Shown here piece by piece: positions 1-11,787 of a stretch of 64,000 bases of DNA; the stretch's first letter is position 1; each line of letters opens with the position of its first letter. The DNA is taken from the NCBI GenBank assembly GCA_013398055.1, contig VZRS01000217.1:917281-981280 (forward strand). Reading direction: 5' to 3'. A program made the translations under genes and the position numbers. The notes under the pieces were generated by a model. The model was given only the letters and a program-made list of their open reading frames with translations, made no database searches and was not told where the DNA came from. Source of the stretch: Ifrita kowaldi (lineage: Eukaryota > Chordata > Aves > Passeriformes > Cinclosomatidae).

Positions 1-202
1 TTAATATTTCAGCCGAATAAACTGGTCATATTATACGAGTTTATTATTATATAAGTAGTTTTTATTTAACTACTTAATTGTTAACAATTGTTTAGCAAAT
101 CCGGCAAAACATGAAAAAGGTCAAAATATTGCAGTGTTATCCATGAACGTATATGAGAGGAAATTTCCAACCAATACAATTAGATTATGAACTATAGCAC
201 AT

Positions 203-251
203 AAAAAAAAACCCAAAACAACAACAAAAAAAACCCCAAAAAACCTACAAC
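203..251. repeat. A/C-rich simple tract
   Basis: Nearly pure A and C on the plus strand (runs of A broken by CCC or C). It is roughly complementary in composition to the G/T tract at 1308-1427. It lies in TMEM170B intron 2. Confidence 0.8.
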
Positions 252-1307
252 AGACCACTTTCCTTGGTTGTGTGCAAATTCAAATTTGAAATACAGTATC
301 AAGAGGCCAGGATCAACGAAAACCAAACCCAAAACTTAATTGTAGACCTTCAGTATGTATAATTTCAGGTGCTATCTTGTCATAATTAAATGCCCTCAGA
401 GATCACAGAGGCTTTTTTAGGCTCAAAGAGAACTGAAAAGTCATCACCATTTTTAAAAATAATAGGCAAGAGTTAAAAAAAGGTGGTTTTTTTTGCTATT
501 GCACAGTCACTAACAGGAATAGTCTGCTGTAGTGATAATAATCCATTAGTGACACAGAAATACATTGAGTCCCAACAGATTTTCTGAAAGTACAACCAGC
601 ATCTGAATCATCTGACATCTTCAAAAAGCAACACCTCATTTTTACAGCATCTTTAGGAAGAGTAGATTGTGGCCATAACAGTACTTACAAATACTACTAA
701 TCACACTGTTAGGTAATTTTTGGGTTCATTTAATTTTATTATTGTTTTTTTAAAAACCCATGTTCTGTAAAGTATATTTTGTCTGAAATATTTCACCAGA
801 AGGCTAGCCTTATGGTATTTCACTCAGCTACCTTGCATAAGCTTTTCCATTTGTTCCTTGGCTAGCTGCTGTCAAAAACTGAAAGAGATCCTTTAGACTG
901 AACCCACTACTAACATTAAAATTATTTTTCAGATTGAATTCTCAAAGCGAATTCAAAGTGGCCAAAAATGTATACCAGAATTGTCACTACTAGATGAAGA
1001 ACAGAAATTTTGGGCTTCTTGAGAAAACACTGAGATGCTCTGGGAAATATCCAGAATAAAATAAAAAAAATTTGGTAGTTTGCGAATTATGTATTATTAC
1101 ACAAATAACAGTGTGCAATACAACCCATAATGCATAACCCAGCACAGCTGGTAAAGAGCCAGAAGTATGTACAATAGGCTGCCAACGAGGGAAATGAGAA
1201 TATGTCACCAAAAAGGAGTGTGCTGGAGAAAAGGAGGAAGAACAGACCCTCCTGGATAAAATACAGCTAAAATCCTTGCCTTAAGCTGCCTGGTATTTAT
1301 ATATTCT

Positions 1308-1427
1308 TGTTTGGCTTGGTGGGGTTTTTTTTGGTTGTTGTTTCACGGTTTTGTTTGGTTGGTTTTTTTATGGTTTTGTTGGGTTTTAGTTTTTGGGTTT
1401 TTGGTTGTTGGTTTGTTGTTTTTTTTT
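1308..1427. repeat. G/T-rich simple tract
   Basis: About 120 bases composed almost only of G and T on the plus strand, in imperfect GGTTTT / GTTTGGTT units. Tracts of this type are common in bird genomes. It lies in TMEM170B intron 2 and reads A/C-rich in the transcript. Confidence 0.85.
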
Positions 1428-3378
1428 ACTGTATCCCCTGCTAAATAGTAATTTTTCAATACTTTTTTTAATAACCATTGATATGCATGGTTTTTCAAAG
1501 CTTAGAAATGGAGGAGTCTTCTGCTTTTCCATATGCTGGTAAAAAGGTCCCAGAACAGCAGAAAGTTTGAGAGCTCTCCCTGAGCAAAATCAAACTTACA
1601 TTGTGCAATAGTCTATACTGCCTTCATTCACCTACACAAACAATGCAGAAGACTGGAAATACAAAGTGGAAATTGAAGTCAGTTTGCTATTTCAACTTCT
1701 TAAACACTGAACCAGGCATATCCGAACAGCTGATATTTCAACTCACATCTCCCAGTTTGCAACGCAATAGCTATTAAAAATCCTCTTTAATACTTGATCA
1801 CCATAATTTGCCTTCAGAATCTCCCCACAGAATTTCTTTCAGTATGAAACAAGCCAGTTCTGGCCAGAAACAAAAAATACTTGAAGGTAAAAGTACTTGG
1901 CTAAGCAAGTTGCAATGCTCTGTGCAAAACCTTTGGGAACAGCATAACAAGTCTACAGCCTAAGCTTAGAGATGTTCTCAGATGAATATGCACACAAACA
2001 GGACTGCTTACGTGCTAAATGTTTTGACCTGCAAAACTGGATGCCAAAAATACAACTGTGTTGCTCCTCTTTTTATGCAAAGATAAAAGACACAAAGTAC
2101 TTTCACTTGAGAGACACTGATCCTGAAACCTCCCCACCACAGAAAGCTGTGAAAGTCTCTGCTTGAATCTTTCAACACCCCATTTCCTAACTTCAGTTCT
2201 TCAGAAATGCTCATGCATGGTTGACCTTGTAACAGGCCACTGCCATTTTAAGCCTAAGACAAAAATCAGTGTAACATATAACATAAGGCACTCAACTAGT
2301 TCCAACTTATCTTAGCAAAAAAATCCCCAAACCCAACTGAACTTCACTGTGTTAAAGGGTGGAAATTCTAAGCTGACAAATCTGTAGCAATTACAACAAC
2401 CTTTTGAGGGAAGTCCTAGTGAAACATCTCATGACATTAGCATTTTTATTTAACCTTGTAAAACAATAGACAGGAAGGGCTTTCAGTACCAATAAGATAT
2501 AATCTGTCACAAATCCCCTATGAATTTGTCCAAAGCTGATAGTGATACCACTATTCTGACAGTCTGGGCAGAACACAGGAAAACCGGAATGAAAGGTGAG
2601 AAGTTTTGCCTTCAGACTATATGGTGGTTGCTAGATTTAGAGCTCCTTACCCTCAGAAACCTTTCAAGTTAGGCCATCTTTTCTGCAACACTGAAGATTT
2701 TGGGGCAGAAACTACTGCTCAGTTAACACAGGGACCATTCAACACATGGATTTTGATGCTGAGAACTCCCTACCAGCATTGTTTCAGACAACAAAGCACA
2801 GGCTTCCTTCCTGCAAAAATAACATTCACTACTTTTCCCCCCACAACAGAAAACTCACCATGCTCCTACTTGCTTGGGAAAGCTACCACAGCCTATTTAT
2901 AAGTTTGATAAACATAGCTGGATATGATAAAACCAAAGAATGAATGAAGTGTCCTACAGGTTTTATGGCCCATATTTCAGTGCTGACACAGATAAAGGAA
3001 TTTCTTGGGAAAGATGGAAAAGCAGCATCTGATACCAGTAACTCTGGATGAAGACAGATAAGCAGCATTTCCTCAAAACGTCCTTGTCAACATCACTCGT
3101 GTCATATTTGGTCAGGTGTAACACTTCTGCACTTTACTACATAAAATATTCCCACTTTCTGCAATGTTTTAAACACATGTGAGGTTTTTAACCACGGCTC
3201 CGTGAACCTTTTGGCTGTAACAGAAAAAATGGGTGCATCTATCTGAGGATACAATGTCAAGAAATAAAAAATGTATCTTGAGTGGCAGGCATTCATCTAA
3301 TGCCATAAGAAACAGTGTAACAGATGCCTTTCACAGGTATCATTTTACCTAGAACATCAGCAAAGGTTAATTTTTTTT

Positions 3379-3399
3379 GGCGGGGGGGGAGGGAGGGGG
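3379..3399 (+). repeat. G-run tract in intron 2
   Basis: GG C G8 A GGG A G5 on the plus strand, 160 bases downstream of exon 2 on the gene's template strand. It can form a G-quadruplex if the G8 run supplies two tracts. The gene transcript is C-rich here. Confidence 0.65.
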
Positions 3400-3500
3400 A
3401 GTCACTCTATAATTATTGCAAAATCTTTAATAAACAATTAACAATTCACTAAGAAATGCAGGCTTTTTTGCTTTCTTTCTTTTTAGAAGTTAGATGTAAA

Positions 3501-3550
3501 ATAAGAAAGAAAACAAAACAAAAAAACCAAAACACCAGGCAAAAACAAAA
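3501..3550. repeat. A/C-rich tract next to the exon 2 donor
   Basis: The plus strand is almost all A and C with few G. On the TMEM170B strand it reads as a U-rich, G-spaced stretch starting about ten bases after the donor GTAAGT. Confidence 0.75.
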
Positions 3551-3555
3551 GTCAG

Positions 3556-3561
3556 ACTTAC
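3556..3561 (-). other. TMEM170B: Splice donor of TMEM170B exon 2
   Basis: ACCA|GTAAGT on the minus strand is a near-consensus 5' splice site. It is followed by a U/G-rich stretch (gene strand, 3550 down to 3501), the type of sequence to which TIA1-family proteins bind to help U1 recruitment in vertebrates. That functional link is inference. Confidence 0.9.
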
Positions 3562-3732
3562 TGGTTATCATTGCTCCAGTTACAGAACCCAGAAATCCAA
3601 TGCTGACCACAATGACAGAGATCAGCCTCCCCTGCCTATGCCTCTGCAGCATCACAAACATTAATACTCCCACAGCACCATGGACAAAGAGAGAGGAGAA
3701 GAGAGCCCAGAGGAAAACCCAGTACCACATCT
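3562..3732 (-). CDS. TMEM170B: TMEM170B coding exon 2 (membrane segments 1 and 2)
   Basis: This 171-base exon encodes residues 33-89 plus the first base of codon 90. It opens with AG, completing the split Glu codon from exon 1, then MWYWVFLWALFSSLFVHGA. Residues 34-61 form a long hydrophobic segment (membrane span 1), residues 62-68 a basic QRHRQGR loop, and residues 69-89 a second span ending GAMIT. The acceptor is TTGCTTTCTTTCAG ending at 3733 and the donor is GTAAGT from 3561 downwards, both near consensus. LFVHGA and MLQRHRQGR are TMEM170B-type rather than TMEM170A-type. No frameshift or stop is present. The vertebrate protein is about 132 residues, so roughly 43 residues (the third hydrophobic segment and C-terminus) must come from an exon outside the window. 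If the frame is read through the donor it runs on into a Phe/Cys-rich tail to 3449; that is intron, not protein. Confidence 0.96.
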
Positions 3733-3746
3733 CTGAAAGAAAGCAA
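3733..3746 (-). other. TMEM170B: Splice acceptor of TMEM170B exon 2
   Basis: On the minus strand the intron ends with a pyrimidine run, TTGCTTTCTTTCAG, directly before AGATGTGG. This is a strong vertebrate 3' splice site and it fixes the exon boundary in phase with exon 1. Confidence 0.93.
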
Positions 3747-4118
3747 TTAAATAAAGGGTTAATATTTTTCAGACAAGAACTTTATAAGAAACTTTAAAAT
3801 ATTGCAAACAATCAACAGTAAGAGAAAAGCAATACTGATTTCCATCTTAATAGTGATACATGTGACACCATCAGCACATGCTTAAGACTCTTTCCTCATT
3901 TCAGCAGTCTATCATAAAGGATTAGCTGTATTACGTCAAAAATTATAAAAAACATTCTGGCAAAAATCTTAATTCAGATGTATTTTTACAAGTGGTCATA
4001 ATTCCTTTAATGGTTTCTTTAAATGGTGTTGATTGCAATTTCTTAGTAAGCATGGTAACTGCTTCTGTAGAATGAAATATTCTCTGACACAAAAACTGAA
4101 GGAGGAAAAAGTCAAGAA

Positions 4119-4158
4119 CTTGGTTGGGATTTGGGGTTTGTTTGGGTTGTGAGTTTTT
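4119..4158. repeat. G/T-rich tract upstream of exon 2
   Basis: A short G/T-rich run on the plus strand (TTGG, TTTGGGG and TTTGTTTGGG pieces), 390 bases before exon 2 in transcript order. In RNA it is A/C-rich, the opposite composition to the tract following exon 2. Confidence 0.7.
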
Positions 4159-7100
4159 ATCTTAGGGTGGGTGTAGATTTTTCGTTGTTTCCCAGCCCCC
4201 CACCCCATCCCCACCAATAAGAGACAGCATCAGGTAACATCAGATGGGAAAACTGAGATTAAAGACTTTAGTTTATCCACCCAGTAACTGTAATAGTGTG
4301 TTCCATCAAATTAGCTTCAAAGGCACAAATAAAAACATTATAATTTTAACAAGAAATTTTAACACATCTAACTCCTTGCTTCTTGTTGCTTAGTACAGAA
4401 CTTCAGAGAGAGGTAGAGAATTTAAATTACTAAAAAGGGCATCAGATCATGAGAATGTGTGGAGCACAAACGTTTCTTTGAAGAATGGCAGACGTGATGA
4501 TCACCTTCAAAGAAAAGAGCTGGAGCCGTCAATGGAGCTACACAATAACTCAAGAACCTTTTTGACTTGGTGTCAACTTCCTAAAAACTTTCTATAAATC
4601 AAAAGGGTGAGTAAATAAAAGAAAAAATCCCTTTTAAGTCAACTACAGTAGGTATGTATTATTACAGAATTTAGCAAATTAGGGTACATATTCCATAATC
4701 CCATGACACTCAGTTTTTGCTGCAGTTCCCCCTCAAAAATAGAACAAAACAAAAACCCCAGCTTCCTTACAAAAGCAAGATACTTGTTGCTTATGAGGTG
4801 AGCCTGTATTAATGCAGTTTGACTCACACCAACTATTTGAGAAAAAAATACAACCCAATTAGCTAACTTAAAAATACTGAGCGGCACAAAACATACTGTG
4901 AAAAGATGATGAGAAAAAAAATGTTGCTACACAATAACCACAGCCCTGGGATCCCTTGTCAGTGGGAAATGTATATAGATAGCACAGATACAGAGTTTAA
5001 ACTTTTTATTTAGCAGTACTTTAGGAGTAGCCCAACCCTTCCCCTCTCACACAAGCATAAATGGCAACACTACGCCTGCCCAGGGACGTGCAACTCCTCT
5101 AAATCACGGTAGCCAAAAGGCTCTTTAAAGAGAGCAGCAAGGAAAGTGGGTGGCAAATCTACATTCAATTAATACTTCAGCTGTAGTTCAAGGTGTAACA
5201 TTTTCTTCTGAGTGCCTGGGTACATGCACACACATCCTGAGGGTAGCTCGGAGCAGCTCTCCTCAGATCCTCCATCCCTTCAGCCCCGGCCCCAAGATGG
5301 GTCAGAAAAATTTTGGCAAAAGGATAATGACCATGGTACTGTTCCACTAAATGAATGTCTCATCATTCTCAGAAGCTACTGTGACAGAACAGTGGCAGGG
5401 GTGTCAAGCACTCACGCCACAAACCCCCTCACTAAAATTAAGAAATACTGACTGACTGGTGATCTAATCTGCTGTGCTTGTGGATAGTGTGGGAGGGGAA
5501 CCTCTCCTGCAGTCCTAACAGGCCTTGTCCATTACTAGCCCAGCCTGGGTGTTTCCACTGATTCATTCAAGTGGAAGCACATGAACAAGAGGATTAACCA
5601 AAGATCTACCAATATAGAACTCGGCAGCCTTGCCAGACCCGCGGTTTGACAACAGGGAAATAAACCTTAGGACCCAATAAATCTGGACCAAGAAAGCCTG
5701 TGGGAACCTGACACTGTCATACACCATAATTTCTACAGGATTTGTTAGGCATCACCTTTTAGGAAACTGGTGTTTGTAGGCATTGTCAACCATTATCAGG
5801 TAGAAAAGACAAGTGACTTCCAGTCTTAGGAAAACTCACTAGGATGACTGTATTTTTAGAAGAAAATGAAAGCTTATGGGAAGGCTAACTACTCCCCTGT
5901 AACTAAGAAACCAAAAATATTTACAAACTCTTACACAACAAAATAGCTCCACAGTGAGCAACTATCTTCGGTCTTATTTACGTTCCAAATAAGGCTCAAG
6001 GAAAATTAGCATCACCCCTCACTTTATATTTAGGGCAGGAGGCTTGAGAAGAGACCCAGCACCAAAATGTCTTGTTGGCTAAAGAAATACAAACTTCAGT
6101 TCTTTGCTACACACTTTCTCCTCCTACTCCTTAAAAGCCGCAGGCATATTGAAAAGGAAATTAGAGAACATCCAGAAATATTCCTTGTTTGACCCAAAAG
6201 CAGCTGGAGTTTTGTTAAACTATGACCTCCCTTCATTAAAACATCACCTAGGTCTTAGGAGCTGAAACAGGACAAATCATTTCCAAGAAGCTTCCCTAGG
6301 AAAGGCCGGAGGTTATCCTTTCTTATCCTCCTTTATTTACTCTTTTTATGCCTGCTAGTTCAACACACATTTATTTACTTCTGCTCGTCAGGTGAGTGAT
6401 GAAGCCAACCAAGTTGTTTAACAGGGATGAACAAGGTGAGGAGAGAGAGACAACCTTACAAGCAAATTAGGAGACCTTAAGCTCCATACACCTAGAGGAC
6501 AATGTAGACATTCTCATCCTGACATGTTGAGGGCAGAGAATGATACAATTCATGTTCTGTAAAATTCAATATCATCTAGGCCCTGAATCATGAAAAGAGA
6601 TGACTCTCAAAAACCGTGTGTTAGAGTAACACTGAAAGACACAAAGAATGGGTTGGGAACAACATCGAGAGGTGCCACTATAAAACAGAGAATGTAGACA
6701 TCTGAACACAAATGGTCAAGACTTCACTTGTTCAAAAATGACTGAATAGTTTAATTGCTGAATTGACTTGCAATATCTCTGAGGAAGAGGAAGTGAGACT
6801 GAAGTGTCTCAACTATTTATGTCCTAAACACTGACTAATAAGCAGCATAAACTTATGTACATAATCATCTTTGCTACCCTGACAAAAAAAGCCCAGTTCA
6901 ATTTCAGTCTTTGTGCAGCTATACTAATTAGCTGGCTCTTCTGACAACATGAGCTGCACAGAGTACTTTGCTGTTACGGAGGTAATGATCTGCCTGTATC
7001 TGTCAGAGAGCTTCAAATACCCACCTAGCCTCAGTTTATTTAGTCATGCCCTCATAGAGCATCCCTAAAAAATGCTTGCAACCTCCTTTGCTTGACCCTA

Positions 7101-10100
7101 AGAAAATTTCAGAGCTTCCTTTGAGTGTACCCAAATTACTTAAAGTCACCATGACACAACATACGTGTATCGAAACTCCACAGTTCCTAGAGAAATACAG
7201 GAACTAGGGAAGGCCCAGTACTCACCAGTTTACAAGCACAGTGACATTCAATATATTGCGAAGATGTCACAGCTTTTCTAAAAAGAACAACTGAGATAAA
7301 TTTTTCATGTTTATTTAAAATTCTTGGTGCTTAAATTGAAAGGAAGATTTAAGATAGTGTTTATGTTCCTTTCCACTGGCTTGCCTTAGGTGGGGATTTT
7401 TTTCCAGCCAGAAAAGCTGCAAGGCTCAAATACCTTGTAATTAATGCCCAAACACATCAGTTTTAGAGTACTTTGTTAATTTTGATATTTATACCTGTCA
7501 GATAGATATCACACATAGATTAGGCTTATGTAATACAGATACACATTATACATACATTAGTGTAGGCATACACAACCCTAAAGATTAGAAAAAGAATTTT
7601 TAAAGCATTTTACTGTTTAGAATAACATTTATGTCACTTCTATCTTATCAACACTTGAAGCACTCCATCAACAGCTTCATCTTACACAAAGAAAGTAGAT
7701 AAATTATAATACTTTCAAATATTATCTCTATATATATGTGAATATGCTGTCCTACTGCCACTCAGCTTCAGTAAACATGGAGTATCTCCTTAGTCCTTCA
7801 TCTTCAGCATTTTTCCTGTAGTTCTTAGCTTGTTTTGCCAGATGAATAATGATTGCCTACAACATGTCATAAATCAAAAGGGATTACTCCAAAACAAAGT
7901 ATCTCTCTCTCCATTCTAAGCCCAGTACCCAGCCTACTACTATTAGGTACAGAGGTAAGTCAAGCAATAAGCACCCATACTAGGAATACAAAAATACAAA
8001 TTTAAGTCAACAAGGTAGCACATGTCAAATTTTGAATTAGAAAAAGCAGTACTGTCACATTCCTGTATCTTATAAACTCAAAGCACTCAGATGAAGTGAC
8101 AGAATATGATACCTGCAAACGTAACTCAGCTCTTTATATGATACATTTTCTTCTTCAGCACCAGGTCCTGTCCTTAATTACTGTATTAATTGATACTTTC
8201 AAAGTTAACAACAATACAGTCAAATTGTTGCTTGGAGATGCTAACATTTTTGCTGCATTAAGTGGGAAAAAAGCACTCTGCTGAGAAGCATTTAAATCTT
8301 AAGTTACAGACTAGTCCTCTCAAGTAACAGGATGGGGGCAAAGACAATCCAGACAGTCAGGAACAAATGAGCACAGGATGGAGCTTGGGAGCTTCTATTA
8401 GTAGAAATATTGCCAAGTCCTTTATTGTGGAAGCAGCCTTTAAACAATTTTTATTTTACTGGATACTAATAGTGGGATTTTTTTTTCTCCTTTTTCAATT
8501 CAAATTCAGCTACTATTTGACTAGTTCTAGTAAACCCTGATCTATCACAAGCTCTAAAACACAACCAGTTCATATAAAGGAGGTGTTCTTGGGATTTACT
8601 GGAGGATGTAACAAAGAGTGAGGTAAAAGCCACCCCACCTGTTCCATGATTACTAAAGCCTTACTTCCAAGTTCCAAGAGAGGTCAGGGGGGTAGGAAGC
8701 AAGCACATCATGGTGATGTGCCTATGCTCAGCTAAAAGGAACAATGCTTGCAGCTTTAGCTGTTACAGGGTGTGAGGTGTATGTGGCAGCAATGAACTTG
8801 TCTGTGGTCTCCTAAGGTATTTCAAGCCACGTACCAAAGACAGGATTTCCTTTTTTCATGTTGAACCTGGTTCACATATACAGTATAAAAATACTCTTTC
8901 AGTTTCTCATTGATGGGAAAAAGAAACCATCAAAACCAAGCTATTAGGGTATGAAGCTTAGGCTGGAGTTCATATCAGGACCCTGCTGAAAGTTTCAGAA
9001 AATTAATATATTTTTAAGAAGGATGCTGATAAAATTTTGCAACTTATTTGTGCAAACATAATTAATACAGTTTATCTAAAGGAGATAAATCTTTATTTGT
9101 GCAACTTAAAAGTCCAGTCCAGACCACAACTTTAAGTCCAAAAGTAAACACAAGGAAATCTTGAATATTCATGGAACATGGTATATCAATGATTTTCTTT
9201 TTTCCCAGTATTCTGGAGAAGTTTCTCCTTATACCTAACAGAGATGCAAAAGGGAATGGATTAAGTAGTCAAAGAAGATAAACTCATTCACAAACCTATC
9301 TTCTTAGCAGGGAAAACAACAGAATTTCTGGTTTTCAGCAAAGTTTACTTCGATAAGTAGTAAGGAAGGGTTTATGTAACTAGTTCAGCTTTTTCTTAAT
9401 ATCAGTGATTATATCAATATATATTTTACCCTGTGGAAAAGATTTTTAAGTTCAGTGCAAGTTTTGGACTGTTGACAGTCCATGAGAACATGCAGCTCAA
9501 CAGGTTTTGGCTGTAAGAGCAGCCTGCATTTAAGCACCAATTTAGAAACTGCAACTACAACTGACGGTGACATTGTCCAACAACATTACGATGGATAAAA
9601 AATTATTTTTCATATTTTTTAAATTAAAAAGAAAAAACATTCCACATTAAAAACACCTTATGCAACCCCTCATCTTATTGCAAAAGCACTGAGAAACGAG
9701 TTGATTTTTACTCTCGGCACTGAATTTCATAGAAACGCCTATGTTGCATAATGGTCTAATAAGAAAAACTTTATAGAGGATGTCTGGCACAAAGCAAAGT
9801 GAAATCCATTGTGAACTTCTTCCTTTAAGAGTACAAGTTTTTAAAGCAGGTATGCTAAAGTAACTAGTCAGGAAGTGAGCTGTATTTAGTGTGTCACCAC
9901 ACTAATACCTGGAAACTCTAATCATCAGACACACACTACAAAGTTCACAGGCCAGGCAACTATGAAAAGTTTAATATTTTTTACTACACTAAGATGTAAC
10001 CTGAAAGTTAAAAGAACAAGAAAGATGATCACTTTCTATTTGCTACAGCTTCAACTTCAGCTACACTTCTATTTTCATCACACTTCTTCCACCTTTAATA

Positions 10101-10759
10101 GATTAAAAAAGAAAAAAGAATATATCTATTAGTGGTTACTGTAGCGTGCAAAAAGATGACATAATACTCCTCCATAAATATTAGAATACTTTCATACCTG
10201 TTTAAAGCCTACACCCTTTACTCAACATTTTCCACTAATCTGTCACCATCTAATATACCCCTACACCGAGCAGAAAGAATTTACTCAGTTACATCTCTGC
10301 TATTGACACTCAATCCCTGCTTATTCAGAGCTGGAAGCTTATGCTTTTCTTTACACATGGACAGAATAAGAGAAGATACCCCTCTCCACTGTATGCCTTG
10401 GGTCTCACAGTAGTCCACACCCATTTTTCAGCCTGAGACTGAGCAGAAAAAAGCCAGTTCTTGACAAAAGCCAGCCAAAGCTCCCCTGTCCTAACAGAGG
10501 GTGAGGACTTCGCTCTACTTTGGCTCACAGAATCTTTTCCTAACAGCTCAGTCTTTAAGAATCCCAGACGCTTAAGATTACGACTATTTGTCAGCAAACA
10601 TCTGTCACCTCATTCACTCCCACAGCTCTCACTGTCCACAGGTATACTTAGGGGTAGTGGGGGAAGTCTCTGATTCTCCACATTCAATTTTATGGTTTTC
10701 TAGTTGGTTTTTTTATAGCTCTGTCAAATGCCAATGAGCATATATCCACAAGGGGAAGA

Positions 10760-11110
10760 AAAAAAACCCAACCCAACCAACCACCCCCACAAACATACTC
10801 CAGCCTTCCATACATATTTATACACTCACACACACTTTCTACAACCCTTTACTCATGCACAGGTACCCATCACTTCACCCGCATGCACACACACCCTATA
10901 CCATCAGCCTTCTTTTATTATATATGGGCATGGAAAAGTGAGCGAGCACATCCCACAGGCTCACGTCCTTTGCAGGGGCAGGCATCCCAGACACCGGGCA
11001 CACACCCCAGTCCAACCAACACCTCACACAGACCCCTCCCGATTCCCTGGACCCCACAGCAGGCGCACACACACACACACAGGATGTACCTGCTCACAGA
11101 ACACACATGT
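10760..11110. repeat. C/A-rich low-complexity region with a (CA)n core
   Basis: This stretch is dominated by C and A on the plus strand, with many CACAC runs and a clean (CA) microsatellite at 11065-11081. It lies in intron 1, directly downstream of TMEM170B exon 1. It explains the long proline/histidine/threonine-rich open frame on the plus strand (10728-12017), which I do not call a gene. Confidence 0.8.
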
Positions 11111-11269
11111 AGGCACCCGGAGAGACTCGGGAACACAAACACCAGTCCACCGTACGCGCAGCACACAGGGGGACCACCGCCACCCCCACGCCCTCCATTG
11201 TGCTCCAGCCACGGAGCGCCGCCCGCCCCGCGGAGCGCACCCTCGCACCCGCACGGCCCCGCGCTGCCC

Positions 11270-11275
11270 CGTTAC
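11270..11275 (-). other. TMEM170B: Splice donor of TMEM170B exon 1
   Basis: ACGG|GTAACG on the minus strand. It departs from the best consensus (GTRAGT) at +5 and +6 combined, but the phase-1 join with exon 2 restores the conserved Thr-Glu-Met-Trp stretch, so the assignment is firm. Confidence 0.9.
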
Positions 11276-11372
11276 CCGTGAGGCTGCGGAGGACGGTGCC
11301 GTGAGCCCACAGGCTCAGCACTTGCTGCACCGACAGGTTGATCATGGAGTTGTCCCCCGCTTCCACCTTCAT
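11276..11372 (-). CDS. TMEM170B: TMEM170B coding exon 1 (N-terminal 32 codons plus 1 base)
   Basis: This is the first coding exon of transmembrane protein 170B, a small multipass membrane protein of the TMEM170 family. It has been reported in mammals as a restrainer of Wnt/beta-catenin signalling. Read on the minus strand from the ATG at 11372, it gives a 32-residue cytosolic or luminal N-terminus beginning MKVEAGDNSMINLSV and ending VLRSLT, which I recognise as nearly identical to mammalian TMEM170B. N12-L13-S14 is an N-glycosylation sequon. The start has A at -3 (caccATGA). The frame stays open upstream to 11927, but similarity stops at this methionine, so I start here. The exon ends with ACG G followed by GTAACG (donor at 11275-11274), leaving phase 1. 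This joins exon 2 exactly, forming a Glu codon across the junction. The exon sits in a CpG island, as expected for the promoter-proximal exon. TMEM170A is ruled out because its N-terminus differs. Confidence 0.95.
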
Positions 11373-11680
11373 GGTGCGGCCGCCGGACCGCGGGGCGGGA
11401 GGGAGACGGCGGCAGCGAGGAGCGAGAGGGCGGGGAGGCGGCGAAGGGAGCTCCGCGCCGCGGTGGAGACATCGAGGACGGAGTGGGGGAGGCGGCGGCC
11501 GGGGGGAGCCGGGCGATCTCGGGGGAGGAGGGGAGCCGGCCGCTGGCGCTTCCCCGACGCTCAGGGGCAGGGCCGGGCAGCGGAGCCCATCACCATCATC
11601 GCCTCCGCCTCCTCCATCAGCAGCGGCCGCCGCCGCCTCGCCGGCGGCATCGTCACCCCGGTCACCGGCATCACCTGGAC

Positions 11681-11693
11681 GGGGGCGGGGCGG
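11681..11693. promoter_or_regulatory. SP1/KLF GC-box
   Basis: GGGGGCGGGGCGG contains the full SP1 consensus GGGGCGGGGC. It lies about 310 bases upstream of the TMEM170B start codon within the island. In such GC-rich DNA a match is expected fairly often, so this supports promoter character rather than a particular start site. Confidence 0.45.
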
Positions 11694-11787
11694 CCGCGGG
11701 CCGTCCCTCAGGCGGGCGGCTCCATGCGGGAGCAGCAGCGGCAGCGGGGAGGCTCCCAGCGCCAGACGCCAGCGGCTGCTGGAGAGG

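Larger units (their letters stand above)
1..3561 (-). other. TMEM170B: TMEM170B intron 2 (partial, runs off the left edge)
   Basis: This sequence lies downstream of the exon 2 donor on the minus strand. I looked for the last TMEM170B coding exon (an Ile/Leu-rich C-terminus ending in a stop) and did not see it, so I call the whole stretch intron. It is AT-rich, with an A/C-rich tract at 203-251, a G/T-rich tract at 1308-1427, a G-run at 3379-3399 and an A/C-rich tract at 3501-3550. On the gene strand that last tract is U/G-rich, directly after the donor. None of the short frames here (for example 2606-2902 plus) resembles a known protein. If the last exon proves to be far away, as in mammals, this fits. 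Confidence 0.8.
3733..11275 (-). other. TMEM170B: TMEM170B intron 1 (7,543 bp)
   Basis: This intron lies between the two recognised coding exons, bounded on the gene strand by GTAACG at 11275 and TTTCAG at 3733. Most of it is AT-rich unique sequence, with a G/T-rich tract at 4119-4158. The 500 bases next to exon 1 (10760-11110) are C/A-rich low-complexity DNA grading into the CpG island. I see no other exon, no recognisable transposon and no RNA gene in it. Short frames such as 4639-4887 (minus) and 10325-10597 (minus) have no recognisable similarity. Confidence 0.88.

Noticed and set aside
3449..3561. Read-through C-terminal tail of exon 2
   Set aside because: It begins with a near-consensus donor, and the Phe/Cys-rich translation is intron sequence unlike the family's C-terminus.
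3456..3797. 113-codon plus-strand frame over TMEM170B exon 2
   Set aside because: A shadow of the exon on the other strand, Lys/Gln-rich from the A/C tract.
3562..11372. Assignment as TMEM170A instead of TMEM170B
   Set aside because: The N-terminus and the FVHGA and MLQRHRQGR stretches fit the B paralogue; TMEM170A has a different, longer N-terminus.
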